Origin: Cryptomeria japonica
Taxonomy: Eukaryota > Streptophyta > Pinopsida > Cupressales > Cupressaceae
Direction of reading: 5' to 3'
DNA: 64,000 bases
Assembly (NCBI RefSeq): GCF_030272615.1
Contig: NC_081411.1
Coordinates: 152,883,971-152,947,970, forward strand
The notes under the pieces were generated by a model that saw only the letters and a list, made by a program, of their open reading frames with translations, was not told the DNA's origin and did no database searches. A program made the position numbers and the translations under genes. Shown in pieces: positions 11,562 through 23,033 of the stretch. The first letter of the stretch is position 1. Each line of letters opens with the position of its first letter.

Positions 11562-13121
11562 TCAGTGAGTAGAAGATAGGGGTAGGACACCTAACTTACT
11601 TTTGAGATACTCAAAAGTGTCCCTTGGTATTGGCTTGGTGAAGATATTTGCTATTTGTTCCTTTGTGCTAACATACTCCAACAAAACTTTCTTCTCTTGA
11701 GCTTCTTCTCTAAGATAATGATATTTGATAGAGATGTGCTTTGTCTTAGAGTGCATAATAGGATTCTTCAAAATGTTAATGGCACTAGTATTGTCACAGA
11801 ATATAGGTACTAGCTCGGTAACTCTCTCATTTATACCTTCCAACAGTTGTTTGATCCATGCTATGTTGGTACAATTCAATGCTGCAACAACGTATTCAAC
11901 TTCTGCTGTTGATAGTGAAACACATCCTTGTTTCTTGCTAAGCCAACTCACTAGTCTTTCTCCTAAAAAGAAAGCTCCTCCACTTGTGCTTTTTCTATCA
12001 TCAATGTTGCCTGCCCAATCAGCATCAGTATAAACTTTTAAATCAAAATCATTTCCTTTCTGATATACCAAGCCATAATCCTCAGTGCCTTTCAAGTATC
12101 TAAAAATTCTTTTGATTGTTGTCATGTGTGTTTCCTTAGGATCTGCAGAGAATCTTGCAACTATACCTACTGCATGTGCTATGTCTGGTCTGCTGTGAAC
12201 AACATATTGTAGCTTTCCAATCATGGATCGGTAAAGTATCTCACCAATAGATGCAGATTCATCATTCTTTGATAGTTTATAGTTGGTAGTCATAGGAGTA
12301 TTTACTGGTTTTGAATCCTCCATTCCAAATTTCTTCAAGATTTCCTTTATGTACTTCGATTGAGTAATGAAAATCTCATTTTTCATATGCAGTATCTGTA
12401 AACCTATAAAATACTTTAGCTCACTGATTAATGACATCTCAAATTCTTTGCTCATTTCATTTCCAAAGTTCTTGCATAAAGAGTCATTTCCACAAAATAT
12501 AATATCATCAACAAATATGGCTAAGATCAGTATTCCATTTTCATCATTCTTCATGTACATATTGCTATTCCCACTTGTCCTTATAAAACCAATCTTAATC
12601 AAATAAGAGTGCAATCTTTCATACCATGCTCTAGGTGCTTGTTTCAGACCATATAATGCTTTGTTCAATTTACATACCTGATCTTTATTCTTGTCTTCAA
12701 CAAATCCTTCAGGTTGTTCAATAAAAACTTCTTCTTCTAATATTCCATTCAAAAATGCAGATTTGACATCCATTTGATATACCTTGAAGTTTTTGAAAGC
12801 AGCATATGCCAACAATGTTCTTACTCCTTCAAGTCTAGCAATAGGTGCAAAAGTTTCACCATAATCAATTCCTTCTTCTTGAGCATAACCTTTGCATACT
12901 AGTCTTGCTTTATTTTGAATGACCTCACCTTTTTCATTTGGCTTGTTTCTGAACATCCACTTTGTACCGATTACATTTTTATCCTTCAGTCTTGGGATTA
13001 GTGTCCATGTGTCATTCTTCTTGATTTGATCAATCTCTTCTGTCATAGCATTTATCCAATCTTCACTGTTAAATGCCTCTTTCACTATTCTCGGTTCAAA
13101 TTCAGATATCAGACATGTGTT
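11562..13121 (-). pseudogene. Copia1 reverse transcriptase and RNase H
   Basis: This is the RT-RH end of the copia polyprotein, open for 507 codons from 13085 to the stop at 11562. RT motifs are [39 protein letters not shown] (first catalytic Asp), [16 protein letters not shown] and [10 protein letters not shown] (catalytic Asp pair). RNase H motifs are [32 protein letters not shown] and [11 protein letters not shown], with acidic residues kept. It ends GVLPLSSTH. The upstream stop at 13122-13124 separates it from integrase and is shared with Copia2. On its own this segment still encodes an intact-looking enzyme domain. Confidence 0.93.
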
Positions 13122-14391
13122 CTATTTCAGTTTGTTCCTTGTGATCACTGGATCATCCTTATCTCCTATAATTTGACTTGGTGCATGACGTCTTCTGACA
13201 TAGTTGGCTAATACAGGCTCGGTAGGCTCTGTATGATCTTCTTCATCACTCGGTAACTGGATATTCTCTTCATTTTCTTCAACAGTTTTCTTGGTAGGAC
13301 TTGTCGGTTGAACATAGACAAATTCATCATAATCTTCTGGTTGTTTGGAATTTCCTTCATCATTTCTTTCTGCAAATTCATCAATTTTCACATTTGCACT
13401 TTCTACTATTTTGTTAAATGATTTGATCAGACATTTAAATGCTTTGCTTCTAGAAGAACAACTTAGAAATGTTCCTTCTTCACTTTTCTGATCAAACTTG
13501 CCATTTCTATCATCTTTGTGTACATAGCATCTACTTCCAAAGATTTGAAAATAACTTACATTAGGTTTCTTGTCATACCAGATTTCATATGGTGTCTTCA
13601 AAGTACATTTCTTTAGTTGTACTTGGTTCAGGGTGTAAACTGCTGTGCCTATTGCTTCCCTCCAAAATGTTTGTGGTACTTTCTTTTCAATCATCAGGGT
13701 TCTGGCACAATCCACAATAGATCTGTTTCTTCTCTCAGCAATTCCATTTTGTTGTGGAGTTCTCAGTGCAAACTTGTCTTTTAATACCATGATCATTGCA
13801 AAATAAGTTGAACTCATCAGATGTGAACTCTCCTCCTCTATCTGATCTAAGACATTTCAGTTGTCTTCCTATTTCATTTTCAACTCTTGCCTTGTACCAT
13901 TTAAACATTTGAAAAGCTTCTGATTTTTCTTTTAAAAATATTACTGACATCATCCTTGAGTAATCATCCACAAATAATATGAAATATTTGTCACCATAAT
14001 AACTTTGAACTTTCATAGGACCACAAAGATCAGTGTGCACAAGATTTAAAATTCCCTTAGAGGTGTAAGACTTAGTTGTAAAGCTTGATCTTGTCATTTT
14101 ACCCATCTGGCATCCTCGGCACATAGCATTCTCAGGTTTTTCAAGACTTGGTAGACCTCTTACTCGGTGCTTCTTGCTTATTTTGATCAGATTATCAAAA
14201 TTTACATGACAAAACCTTTTATGCCATAACCAGGTATCATCTATCTTTGCATACAAACACTTGTTCCGAGTTGAGTCAAGGTGAAATGTATTACCTTTTG
14301 TTTATGTCCCGGTAGCATCTAACTTTCCATGCTTGTCATGAACTTTGACAATTCTTTTCTGAAATTCTATTTGGTAACCTGTATTGTTTAG
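13122..14391 (-). pseudogene. Copia1 integrase
   Basis: The pre-integrase motif WLWHKRFCHVNFDNL and CRGCQMGKM form the HHCC-type zinc finger. The catalytic core has HTDLCGPM (Asp), FVDDYSR and RSDRGGEFTSDEF (Asp), then PQQNGIAERRNRS (Glu). A two-base deletion near 13775 shifts frame between the second and third catalytic motifs. A TAA stop lies upstream at 14302-14304, and the segment ends at a TAG at 13122. Both stops are also in Copia2. The C-terminal tail is acidic (EEDHTEPTEP). Confidence 0.9.
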
Positions 14392-15744
14392 CTATGCTAC
14401 GCTCAACAAATTGTATTTCAAACCTTCAACCCAATAAACATCATTGCATCTTGCATTATCAAGAAGTGTTATAGATCCTTTACCTCTTACTAGACATGGT
14501 GCATCATTACCAAATCTTACATAGCCTCCATCATAATCTTCTAACATAACAAACTTGTGTTTATCACTTGTCATATGATGTGAGCATCCACTATCTATGA
14601 TCCAAGAATCATTAGTATTTATGTGAGATATTAGGGATTTTTCTTCATACCTTTCTTCATCTAATCCATCTTTGATAGCCACATAAACTACTTCCTCTAT
14701 ATTAGTTTCATCTAATTTATCATCGTTGGATTCCTCATCGGCTATTAAGCATGTCTTGCTATCTCTTCTTCTGAAGTCTCGATGTACTCTGTAATGATTA
14801 TCTTTCTGTTTGTCATCTCGGTAATCTCTCTTTTCAGTAAAATCTTTGTCAGGACAGTTAGAAGCCATATGTCCTATTTTATCACAGTTGAAACATTTCA
14901 AAGGTAGCTTTCCTTTATACTTACCTTTGCCTCTCGATAACCTTCTGGCTAATAGTGCTTCAAACTCTTCCTGCTTTCTAATTTCCTCATACAGTTTGTG
15001 TACTTCTTCCATGTTCTTACGAAATCTTTCACTTGCTCCACTGTGATCTCCTTTAGAGTAATTATACTTTCTTTCATTGTAATCATTAGATTCATCAAGA
15101 TGAAAAGAACTAAATGCAGATTCAACTTTATTTATCGAAGATCCACTGTTATCAAAGTTACTTAACTCAAATGCATGTAGCTTACCAATAGTAGCATCTA
15201 AAGAAACTGGCATATTAGGTACAAACCTCAATTCATTGATTGCAGAGACTCTGATTGCATAAGGCAGTAGAAGGGTTCTTAACAACTTACTTGTTATATC
15301 CTTTTCTTCAATAGTTCCACCTGCTCCTTTGATTTGATTGACAATCTCCTTTAGTCTTGTACTGTACTAGGTTATGTTCTCACCTTCATTCATCCTTATA
15401 GATTCAAGTTGTCTTCTTAGACTATCTAATTTTTCTCTTTGAACATGTTCATCACCGCCATATATAGATATGAGCTTGTCCCACATTGCCTTTGCATCAT
15501 TGTAGCCTTCTAGATCATTAAACTCTGAGTCGGTCAATGCATATGTTATTTCAATCATTGCTTCGATATGTTCTTGCTTTGCCTTTATTTCTTCCATAGT
15601 CAATGGATAGGTGGTCAATGTGATGAAATCATTTTCCATATAATATACAACATATTCTCCAATTCCTGATAGGTGCAACTTCATCCTTTTCTGCCATGTA
15701 GAGAAACTTGACTTGTTCAGCTTCGGTGCATCTCTCTTATACAT
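14392..15744 (-). pseudogene. Copia1 gag and aspartic protease
   Basis: The ATG at 15744 starts MYKRDAPKLNKSSFSTWQ, followed by a UBN2-like gag body. A TAG at 15367-15369 replaces the Gln present in Copia2. Near 14860-14900 there is one zinc knuckle, CFNCDKIGHMASNC, intact for C-x2-C-x4-H-x4-C. Protease follows with WIIDSGCSHHMT (active-site DSG). The block ends at TAG 14392-14394 just after NLLSVA, where related copia elements continue with Gln; this stop is shared with Copia2. Confidence 0.9.
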
Positions 15745-15795
15745 CTTTGGATCTTTGCCTCAAGTACTTTTAAACTTTTTCTTCCGGAGTCCAAA

Positions 15796-15807
15796 GCTCT
15801 GATACCA
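15796..15807 (-). other. Primer binding site of Copia1
   Basis: The minus strand reads TGGTATCAGAGC, complementary to the 3' end of plant initiator methionine tRNA. It sits two bases from the 5' LTR. Confidence 0.92.
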
Positions 15808-15809
15808 AT

Positions 15810-17298
15810 TGATAGTTCTGATACTTAATTTAAGTATAGATCTAATAGCCAACAAGATGAGGGGGGGGGGGGTGAATCATTCAAACTTAATCTTCCATAA
15901 AAACATCAGATTCAACCTCGGTAACATATACTTCAGTAATATAACCAAAACTGCTAAACATGCAAACTGAAAAGCATATAAATATCATAAACCTCATAAC
16001 ACCAGATTTAACGTGGAAACCCAATTAGGGAAAAACCACTATGGGATTTCAGACCCACTAAGAAATATACTCTTCTAGAGTATGCTCAGTTAAAAGCAAA
16101 TCCTATTAAAGATTACAAACACATTGCTAGATGTGACCCGGTTAAGGGATTTTTCTCAGATCTGTTAGGATCTTCACCTTGTTAGAAGTGACCTTGTTAA
16201 AGGATTTCAAACACTCAATCAAAATGTCACCTTGCTAGAGGGTTTTACAAATAAGACTGTTATGTCCACTTGTTTAAGAGATTTTCTGTCACTTTCACAA
16301 AATAACAGTAATAAAAATCTATCCGCAACTTCACATCTAAAATGCTAAAGGAGATTCTTATTTGCTCAATACAATCTAGACATAGAACTGATCTTGTCCA
16401 TCTGCTGGGCTTCTATACTCTGTTATTCAAACAGGTCTTCAAGCTTCTGTGCTCAGTAATCACTATGTAGCATCCCTATGCATACATTTGCCTGCATGCA
16501 TTATTTATCAACAGTTCCCTATTTATAAACAATTAGCTAACCGCTTAATCTCTTTGATCACATTTCCCATGATCAATCATAGCCATCAGATCTTCAATCT
16601 TCTCTAGGTTCAATGTATCCTTCGATCTGAAAAATGTTTTACCCCGCCTAGGAACTTGCATACATTTGTTGGAACTTGTGCTAGGGTAATGCGGTTCAAT
16701 CTGCGTTGTAGATCTTTATGCTGATTTTCCTTTGCCATAGATTCTTTAATAAACTTCATGCATGACATACCAATCATTTAATCAGTTCCAGCTCATCAGC
16801 TTCCTTCATTAAATAACACATGTAACCATTTAATGTATTATGTTACAGCTCGGTGAATACTAAACTTTACTTGGTAGACATTCCACCTTCATTAACCGAT
16901 AGCGATAACCTTAGGGTTTATCAACTAGGTTCCTTAGGGTTTACCGACTAGGTTCTTTGCTCGGTAACATAGTATAGTATTAACCTTACAATTTACAACA
17001 TATGTATGATGTTAAAACAATCTAAACATCATGATCTCATCATTGTCTGACTTGGTAATAGGTGCCCATTGAATACCTTATTCATCCCCTTATTCATCAT
17101 ATTCTTTCTGTGTCTTTTACTGACATCTTTATACTCATCAAATCATACTTCTCAAGATATGGCAACATCATACTGAATTAGAAAATCAATTTCTTGACAT
17201 CAATGAAAAAATAATAATATTAAGACAACAAACATCCTTAATCAGTTATATCCATAATCATCAACAACCTTCTCAATATTCTTATTAAAATGCCAATA
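15810..17298 (-). repeat. Copia1 5' LTR
   Basis: It pairs with 9547-11104. In plus-strand view it starts TGATAG next to the primer site and ends CCAATA next to the target duplication GTAAT. Relative to the 3' LTR and both Copia2 LTRs it ends about 37 bases early, at an internal copy of the terminal motif ATGCCAACA, now mutated to CCAATA. Confidence 0.93.
16519..16530 (-). promoter_or_regulatory. Putative TATA box in Copia1 5' LTR
   Basis: The minus strand reads GTTTATAAATAGGG. It is conserved in all Copia1 and Copia2 LTR copies and lies about 770 bases into the LTR, a plausible U3/R position. The assignment rests on motif and conservation only. Confidence 0.55.
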
Positions 17299-17303
17299 GT
17301 AAT

Positions 17304-17578
17304 ACCATGATCAGAACAAAATTCAGTAATCTCATAACATGAAAAGCAAGAAGCATTATCAATAACTATCTTACGAGGAACACCAAACCTTGAAACAATG
17401 TTCTCTTTCAAGACCTGACAAACCACTGCAGAAGTAGCTTGCTTTGTGGGAATTGCCTCCACCCATTTGGTCAAGTAATCTATCACAGTGAGTATATACA
17501 TATGGCCTGCGCTGGATGAGGGATTCACTAGTCCAACAAAATTGAGTCCCCACTACTGAAAAGGCTCCTCGATTACTA
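17304..17578 (-). pseudogene. Gypsy A integrase catalytic core (middle piece)
   Basis: It reads EPFQQWGLNFVGLVNPSSS, YILTVIDYLTKWVEAIPTK, SRFGVPRKIVIDNASCF and EFCSDHGIT. The first catalytic Asp (usually WGLDF) is Asn here. The second, in VIDNA, is kept. Element C abuts it on the right (TSD CTGGT at 17579-17583) and Copia1 on the left (TSD GTAAT). Together with 8935-9541 and 41835-42740 it forms one integrase. Confidence 0.88.
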
Positions 17579-17583
17579 CTGGT

Positions 17584-18753
17584 TGTTAGGCCCAATATGG
17601 AAAGCTAATGTACTAAGAGGGGAGGGGTGAATCAGTATTTCAAAACTTTTTATTAACAATATCTTTACTGTTATGCATAAACCAAAAACTGCTATAACAT
17701 AACATAAAGTTGAAACAAATAAATAACAATCATACATGATTCACTCCATAACACATATATTTTGGTTACACAGAAACTCTTGGTTAGAGAGAAAAACTGC
17801 AGTGGGGATGGCACCCACAACTTCACTACTTCAATAATAAAGGTTGCTCGATTAGAGCTACATGTTTAGCTATTTCTGATAGCTTACCCTGTTAGGAGTA
17901 TCAAGATCTATTAGATCTACCTTGCTAAAGGATTTTACAACACTTAATCTAAATGCTGCACCTGGTTAGAGGCTTTACAATTTATAGACTTGATTAGAGT
18001 CTTTTACCCTGTTAAAGGTTTCTCTTACAACTTCAAAATTTTCAATAAATTTTTTACAACTATCTGCAACTTTACATCTGGAATGTTATAGCAGATTCTA
18101 TGTGCTCAAAATAAGGCTACCTTACTTATAGCATACCTCGGTAAACCCTTCTGTTTACTCTATTCTTTGACTGTTCTCTGAAATCCTTCTCGGTGACCTC
18201 TGTGTCTCTGTAATAGTCATAACACTTAGTGCTTTCACATGTCTTGCTTCATATATTTCTATATCTTCCTTGCTGTCACGCTACATTTATATTTTTTATC
18301 TCAATCCATGCTGTATAAATAGATCTCTTATGTCGGTGATCCATTCATTGCTTCGATCTTACAAATATGTTTTATTGAATGAATAACTATGCAAAATATT
18401 TCATTGGTTAGATGACCTTGAAATCATACACAATCTTTAAGTGCAATTTCCAATGTGATAATGGTTCTATGTTCCTTGATCTTGTAACACGTTTCCATAT
18501 GTATGTACAGGTTCAATGAATCTGGTAACACGTTTCACTCGGTGTATATCAAATCGGTGTATCATCTTTGCTGCTCAGTAGACATGGAATGATACTCGGT
18601 AGACAACTCGGTGTATAGTGGGCTCTATGAATACTTTCTTCTATAACCGACTAGACTGTGCATACCGAATGAATATTTCGGTAGTAGTAACCAACTAGAG
18701 TATATAGAATAACTTTGAACATAAAACTAATGGCAACTTGATAAGTAGTAACA
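17584..18753 (-). repeat. Element C 3' LTR
   Basis: In plus-strand view it runs from TGTTAGGCCCAATATGG to AGTAGTAACA, with TGTTA...TAACA terminal inverted repeats. It matches 24448-24622 without gaps for its first 175 bases, and 40911-41829 from 17859 onward. Confidence 0.95.
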
Positions 18754-18771
18754 ATCTCCCCTTTTGACATT
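18754..18771 (-). other. Element C polypurine tract
   Basis: The minus strand reads AATGTCAAAAGGGGAGAT directly before TGTTACTACTT, the 3' LTR start. The form is nearly the same as in Copia1 and Copia2. Confidence 0.8.
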
Positions 18772-19062
18772 AGTTGAGATGTTGGACAAAAACTACTTTC
18801 AAAGTTATAACTCAAAAATCTATATACTTGCAAAATTTGACTAAATTGACAGTATATACATTAGTCAATGAAATAGTATATCCAGATATACTCCGCTTAT
18901 CAATATTCTATACAAAACTCTGATTTTGTTCTTTGCTTACTGCTCTGTTCACTGCTCGGTTCACTGCTCTTGGATGCTCTGCTCACTCTGCTCAGTATAC
19001 TCCCCCTGTATACTACACTCCTTTTGTTTGATACTATACTTTGATGCTTTGAATACTATATC

Positions 19063-19085
19063 ACTCCCCCTTTTTGACAAACATC
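19063..19085 (-). other. Second polypurine-tract-like motif in element C
   Basis: The minus strand reads TTTGTCAAAAAGGGGGAGTG just after the ORF2 stop, about 300 bases upstream of the terminal tract. Between the two lies a short CTGCTC-rich non-coding stretch (18930-18990). Copia1 and Copia2 have the same doubled arrangement. Confidence 0.5.
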
Positions 19086-19090
19086 AAAAT

Positions 19091-22000
19091 TTAGTTACCA
19101 TTTGGTGGTGGCAACTGGTCAAAAATGGATTTGTACTTTGTTCGTGCTTCAGTGAGAGCGACAAAGAGGGCATCCTTTACACTATCCATTAAAGAATTTT
19201 GCGCTTGAATATCAGCCAATAATGATATTAAGCCATCTAAAGTGCTTCCCTCTTGTGTAGTAGATAAGTATGTGGCTCGGTTGATCTATTCTTGGACGGA
19301 TGAAAGATGAGGAAGGAATAATGTCTGAAGTGTCATTATGTCCATCCTGATCTTGTGTTCTTCATTTCTTAGGTCCAATTGTTGAGCCATGAGTTGTTGT
19401 AACTTTGTATAGAAATTTTGAACTAAATTGGGCTCTGTGGTCAACTTATTTGAGAGATCAGTGATCTCTTTCTCAATTGCTTCTATTTTATTTTTTATGT
19501 CTTTAATGAATAAAGAAAATGTATAGAGTTTCTAAAATAAATAAAGAATGTGCTTGAGTTGAGGGGACAACTCAGCGATAAATTTGACAAGTTTAACTTT
19601 TCCAATAGCTATAGCTTTCTGTACCTCTTCTATCATTTTTGCAGTGAGCTCTTTGTCTTTTAGCTTGCTCAAATATTCGGATGCATCTACTCCAGATGTT
19701 TGTATCTTGGTTAGGAGTTCATCAAGTTGAATGTGGATGGCTGCATCTTTGGGTATTGTAGCTTCAGGTAGCATATCTTTTAAGAGTTCTTTCACCTTCT
19801 GAAGTACTTTATTTTTCTTTTGAATAGCCATTTGTTTTTCTTGTTTAGCCTTTGCTTTGCATAGTTCACCAAAATCAATGAGTGCTTGCCCCTTTAATTT
19901 TGATATGTCTACATTGGGCAACACTATTGGTTTTGACAAATCTACTTTGAAACTATTCTTTTTCATCTTCTTTTCTTTTCCTTTCACCGATTGAACTAAG
20001 ACAATGGCTTGTGAGGCTTGATGACCCTTGGTAGGTTGCTCGATAGAAGCAACACTTTGGTCTTGTCTCTTTAGCCTCTCTAGTGTCCTTTGGTGTCTCG
20101 GTACTTGGTGTCTCAGTTGCAACATTTTTAGTGCTAGAAGGTTTTTTAGAGGTTTGTTCTTGAGTAGTACCTTCTCCTGCTATAGACTTGTGACCTTTGG
20201 TGCCTTGATCCGCATCCTGAGGGGCTTTGGTTGAGATAGGTTGATTGACCGGTGGATAAGGCTAAACTTTCTCCAAAACTGATTCACTGGATACAAGTTT
20301 TACATATGCATTGCCTTCTATCATTTCCTATTCCGGTGCCTCTGTATCCATGATATCTTCATCTATTTGAATGGTGTTAGCAGGGTCTTGCTCGGTAACA
20401 TCAGGATCTTGCTCGGTGACATCAACTATTTCAACTTCAGCTTGCTCACCGACATTCTTGTTTCTAAAGATTTCCTGCCACTTTTCTTTTGTCTCATTTT
20501 CCACTTCAATATACAGACCATTCATCAGTTTCAAGGCTTTTTGTTTGACGAGGAACTTTATGTGGTAGTTTGTTAGATGTTCTTTTATTTCAACTATCGA
20601 CATGTCAGGAAAGAGATGTACCAGACTTCTTTCTTTGATCTGTTTCTCTGAGTCCAGGGCATATTGCCACCTATTATCAATATGTGCATATAATTATTTT
20701 GGAAGAGAATTAGAGACTTCTAATGGGACCAATCGGAATTTCAGAAGTGTGCAGATGATGACTTCTTCTATTTGTCTCTTTTCATCATCATTTTTGGATT
20801 CATACTTAACATATCTGAATCCTCCAAATCCACCATATTCCTTTAGATTAGTACAAAAAATTTCAACACTATGTACATTTACCTTCTTGCTCTTGACAAT
20901 CTAAAATTTGCTTGCATCCTCAGATTCGGTGTCACTAGACTCTTTTGCCAAAATCAGTCTCCGAGTAGATTTCTTGTAAGTTTTTGTTACCTTGGGAATA
21001 GTAACACTCTTTGTTTTCTTACTTGGTGAAGCTGCAGATGCTCTTGTGTTAGGTTGCTTTGCTAGAGGAGTCAGTGAGGCCTTTGATGTATCCTGTTTCA
21101 TTCTTTTCAACACTTTTCCCTTAGGCAATTCAGTGCTCAGTGTTATAGCTGCCTCTTGGGCTTCAGATTCCTCTTCGGTAATGGCTATAGTGCCTTTGAC
21201 AGGTGTGGAGGAAGAATCTTCTCCAAATTTATCTGATAATGCCTTTATCATCTTTGTTGCCTTTCTTGTAGCTTTGGGTACTATAATGCTCATTTTTACT
21301 TTTTCTTTCACTTCTTCATAGGTTCCATACCTCAGCTCGGTAGCATGCCTTGGTAATGTGAGAAATGCATCAATTTTCTATTGTGTGATATCAAAATGAA
21401 TCTCATAACCCATAGGTGACAAAGATTGAGTTCTTGGTTCCACAACATTCACATAAAAGTAATCAGTGTCTACTTCAAAACATATGTCATCTTTGTATTT
21501 CTCCACTAGCTTGGGTGGAATCCGGTACCTGTTATGCATTTTCTCTTGAAACTTACTGAAGTAATCATCCATAATATCTTAAAATTATCACCTAGCTTCT
21601 TGATGAAGTCATTGATCTAATGGGTGATTGGTCAGTGTAGTTCCCAAACAACTTTACCGACTGATGGAAAGAATTTTTCAAAATAGAAAAACATGCATAC
21701 AAGTAGTGATCCAAACTTTAGTGTACTAGCCGAGTTGTTGTTCTTTGGCTTCCTGATGGTGTTTAGATTCTCAAATAGGTTTTTTAGCAACACCTCACAT
21801 AGATCAATTTTCATTCCTTTCTTCACAATTTTGTATGCTAAGTCTACTGCTGCATAGGGTACACTATTTTCCCTTGCCGATTGGAAGAAACAGTAACCTA
21901 ATACTTTAATGGCAAATTTTAGTTCTGCATCAGTGACATTGTTTAATTTTAGTCCTCTACAATTTGATTCTACTCTGGTTAAACTGATCAATTCTTTCTG

Positions 22001-22452
22001 TGATATCATTTTCTGAGCTCGGGCAGATCATAAATAGGGTAACCGGTGATCAAATGAATGATTTCCTTGGTGATTTTGAACGGTTGCTCTTCTAGCCACA
22101 TGAAGTCATCATGAACTCTGCTCAGAACAAACTTTACCCACTGGGGTTTGAACACACAGGGATAGGTTAGGGCTTCAGTTAATCCCTTGATCTTAATGTG
22201 CTCATACTTGCTATCCAATTTACCATCGGTGCACAATTCATCATATGTGTCTTTGATTTCAACGTGACCGAGTTCTTCAACACGACATTTGGTGAAGAAT
22301 ATCACATCCTCGACTAATAACACTCTATCTGGGATGAGTGAAAATGCGGTTTTGTCATCCAGTTTAGATGCAACTTTGGGAGTTAACGAGTATTTTAGTG
22401 AGGTCTTTTCAACATTCTTAGCAACAAGGGGATCTTGGATCTTAGGTGCCAT
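19091..22452 (-). pseudogene. Element C ORF2: long unrecognised protein, about 1,100 codons, now broken
   Basis: The ATG at 22452 starts MAPKIQDPLVAKNVEK. A globular N-terminal part follows, with FVLSRVHDDFMWLEEQPFKI and LITGYP. At 22006-22009 a stop overlaps the next frame as ATGA (one-base shift). Further blocks are 21632-22009, 21378-21572, a Ser/Lys/Thr-rich linker 20901-21311 ending ESSDTESEDASKF, 20328-20603 with a short tandem VTEQDP repeat, and a Lys-rich helical segment 19532-20125. The C-terminus (to the stop at 19091) is helical and reads MDSVKDALFVALTEARTKYK. No catalytic motif, RT or integrase was seen. Function is unknown. A captured host gene, or a structural protein of the element, are both possible. 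Confidence 0.65.
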
Positions 22453-23033
22453 TTGCAGATTTCACATAAAAACTAACAAAAGATCCTTAGGGTTTGAGGA
22501 TTTTCAAACGATAGACGCTTTCACACTTCGCAGATAATAACAACTTGATAAGATCGATAAACCAACTTAACAATGCATTGAGATTGATGTAAATACCATG
22601 AATTTTTCTTTGTAGGAGGTTTGATCGCCTTTGATTTGCTTTGCTCTGCTCTCTCAAAAACTTGGTAAGTGAAAAATGACTGCGTAAATGCTTTAAGTAC
22701 ACAATATACCTTATCGGGCTTCATGCAGGTTAGGTCAAAAAAATTAAATGCACTCGGTTCCCCTAAACTTTCTTTATTTTTTTTGTGCTTTAACTGAGTA
22801 ACGAAACTTCCTTCATTTACCGACTTGACAGGCTTCCTTTATTCACCGACTTGACAGGTTTCTTGTGTTCACCGACTTGACAGGTTTCCTGTATAGTGCT
22901 CCAAAAGACTTTGATAGAATTTCAAACTTACTACTACATCTTAACTATGCAGATTTTGAATTAAGTACATAATAAAGTAGGAACTATTGAGATTTAACCT
23001 TGAGAGAATACAGTCTCTTCATACCTTTATCGA
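22453..23033. other. Spacer between the two ORFs of element C, with a 27 bp tandem repeat
   Basis: No coding sequence was seen. At 22812-22890 a unit with core ACCGACTTGACAGG occurs three times (27, 27 and 26 bp). The same CTCGGT/ACCGA words recur in the LTRs of C and of Copia1/2. Confidence 0.7.

Larger units (their letters stand above)
9547..17298 (-). mobile_element. Copia1: complete-length Ty1/copia retrotransposon, defective coding region
   Basis: The element is bounded by a perfect 5 bp target-site duplication GTAAT (9542-9546 and 17299-17303). Minus-strand order is 5' LTR 17298-15810, initiator-Met primer site 15807-15796, gag, protease, integrase, RT, RNase H, polypurine tract 11122-11105, and 3' LTR 11104-9547. 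The domain order gag-PR-IN-RT-RH is that of Ty1/copia. It sits in the integrase gene of gypsy A. The polyprotein carries four in-frame stops and one frameshift. It is the same family as Copia2. Confidence 0.95.

Noticed and set aside
13122-14394. TAG/TAA read as glutamine (altered genetic code) in the copia elements
   Set aside because: Frameshifts and missense losses are also present, and the neighbouring elements use normal stops; shared C-to-T nonsense is simpler.
15796-15807. tRNA gene fragment at the initiator-Met match
   Set aside because: Only the primer-length match is present next to an LTR; no tRNA body. The same holds at 24434, 52891 and 55571.
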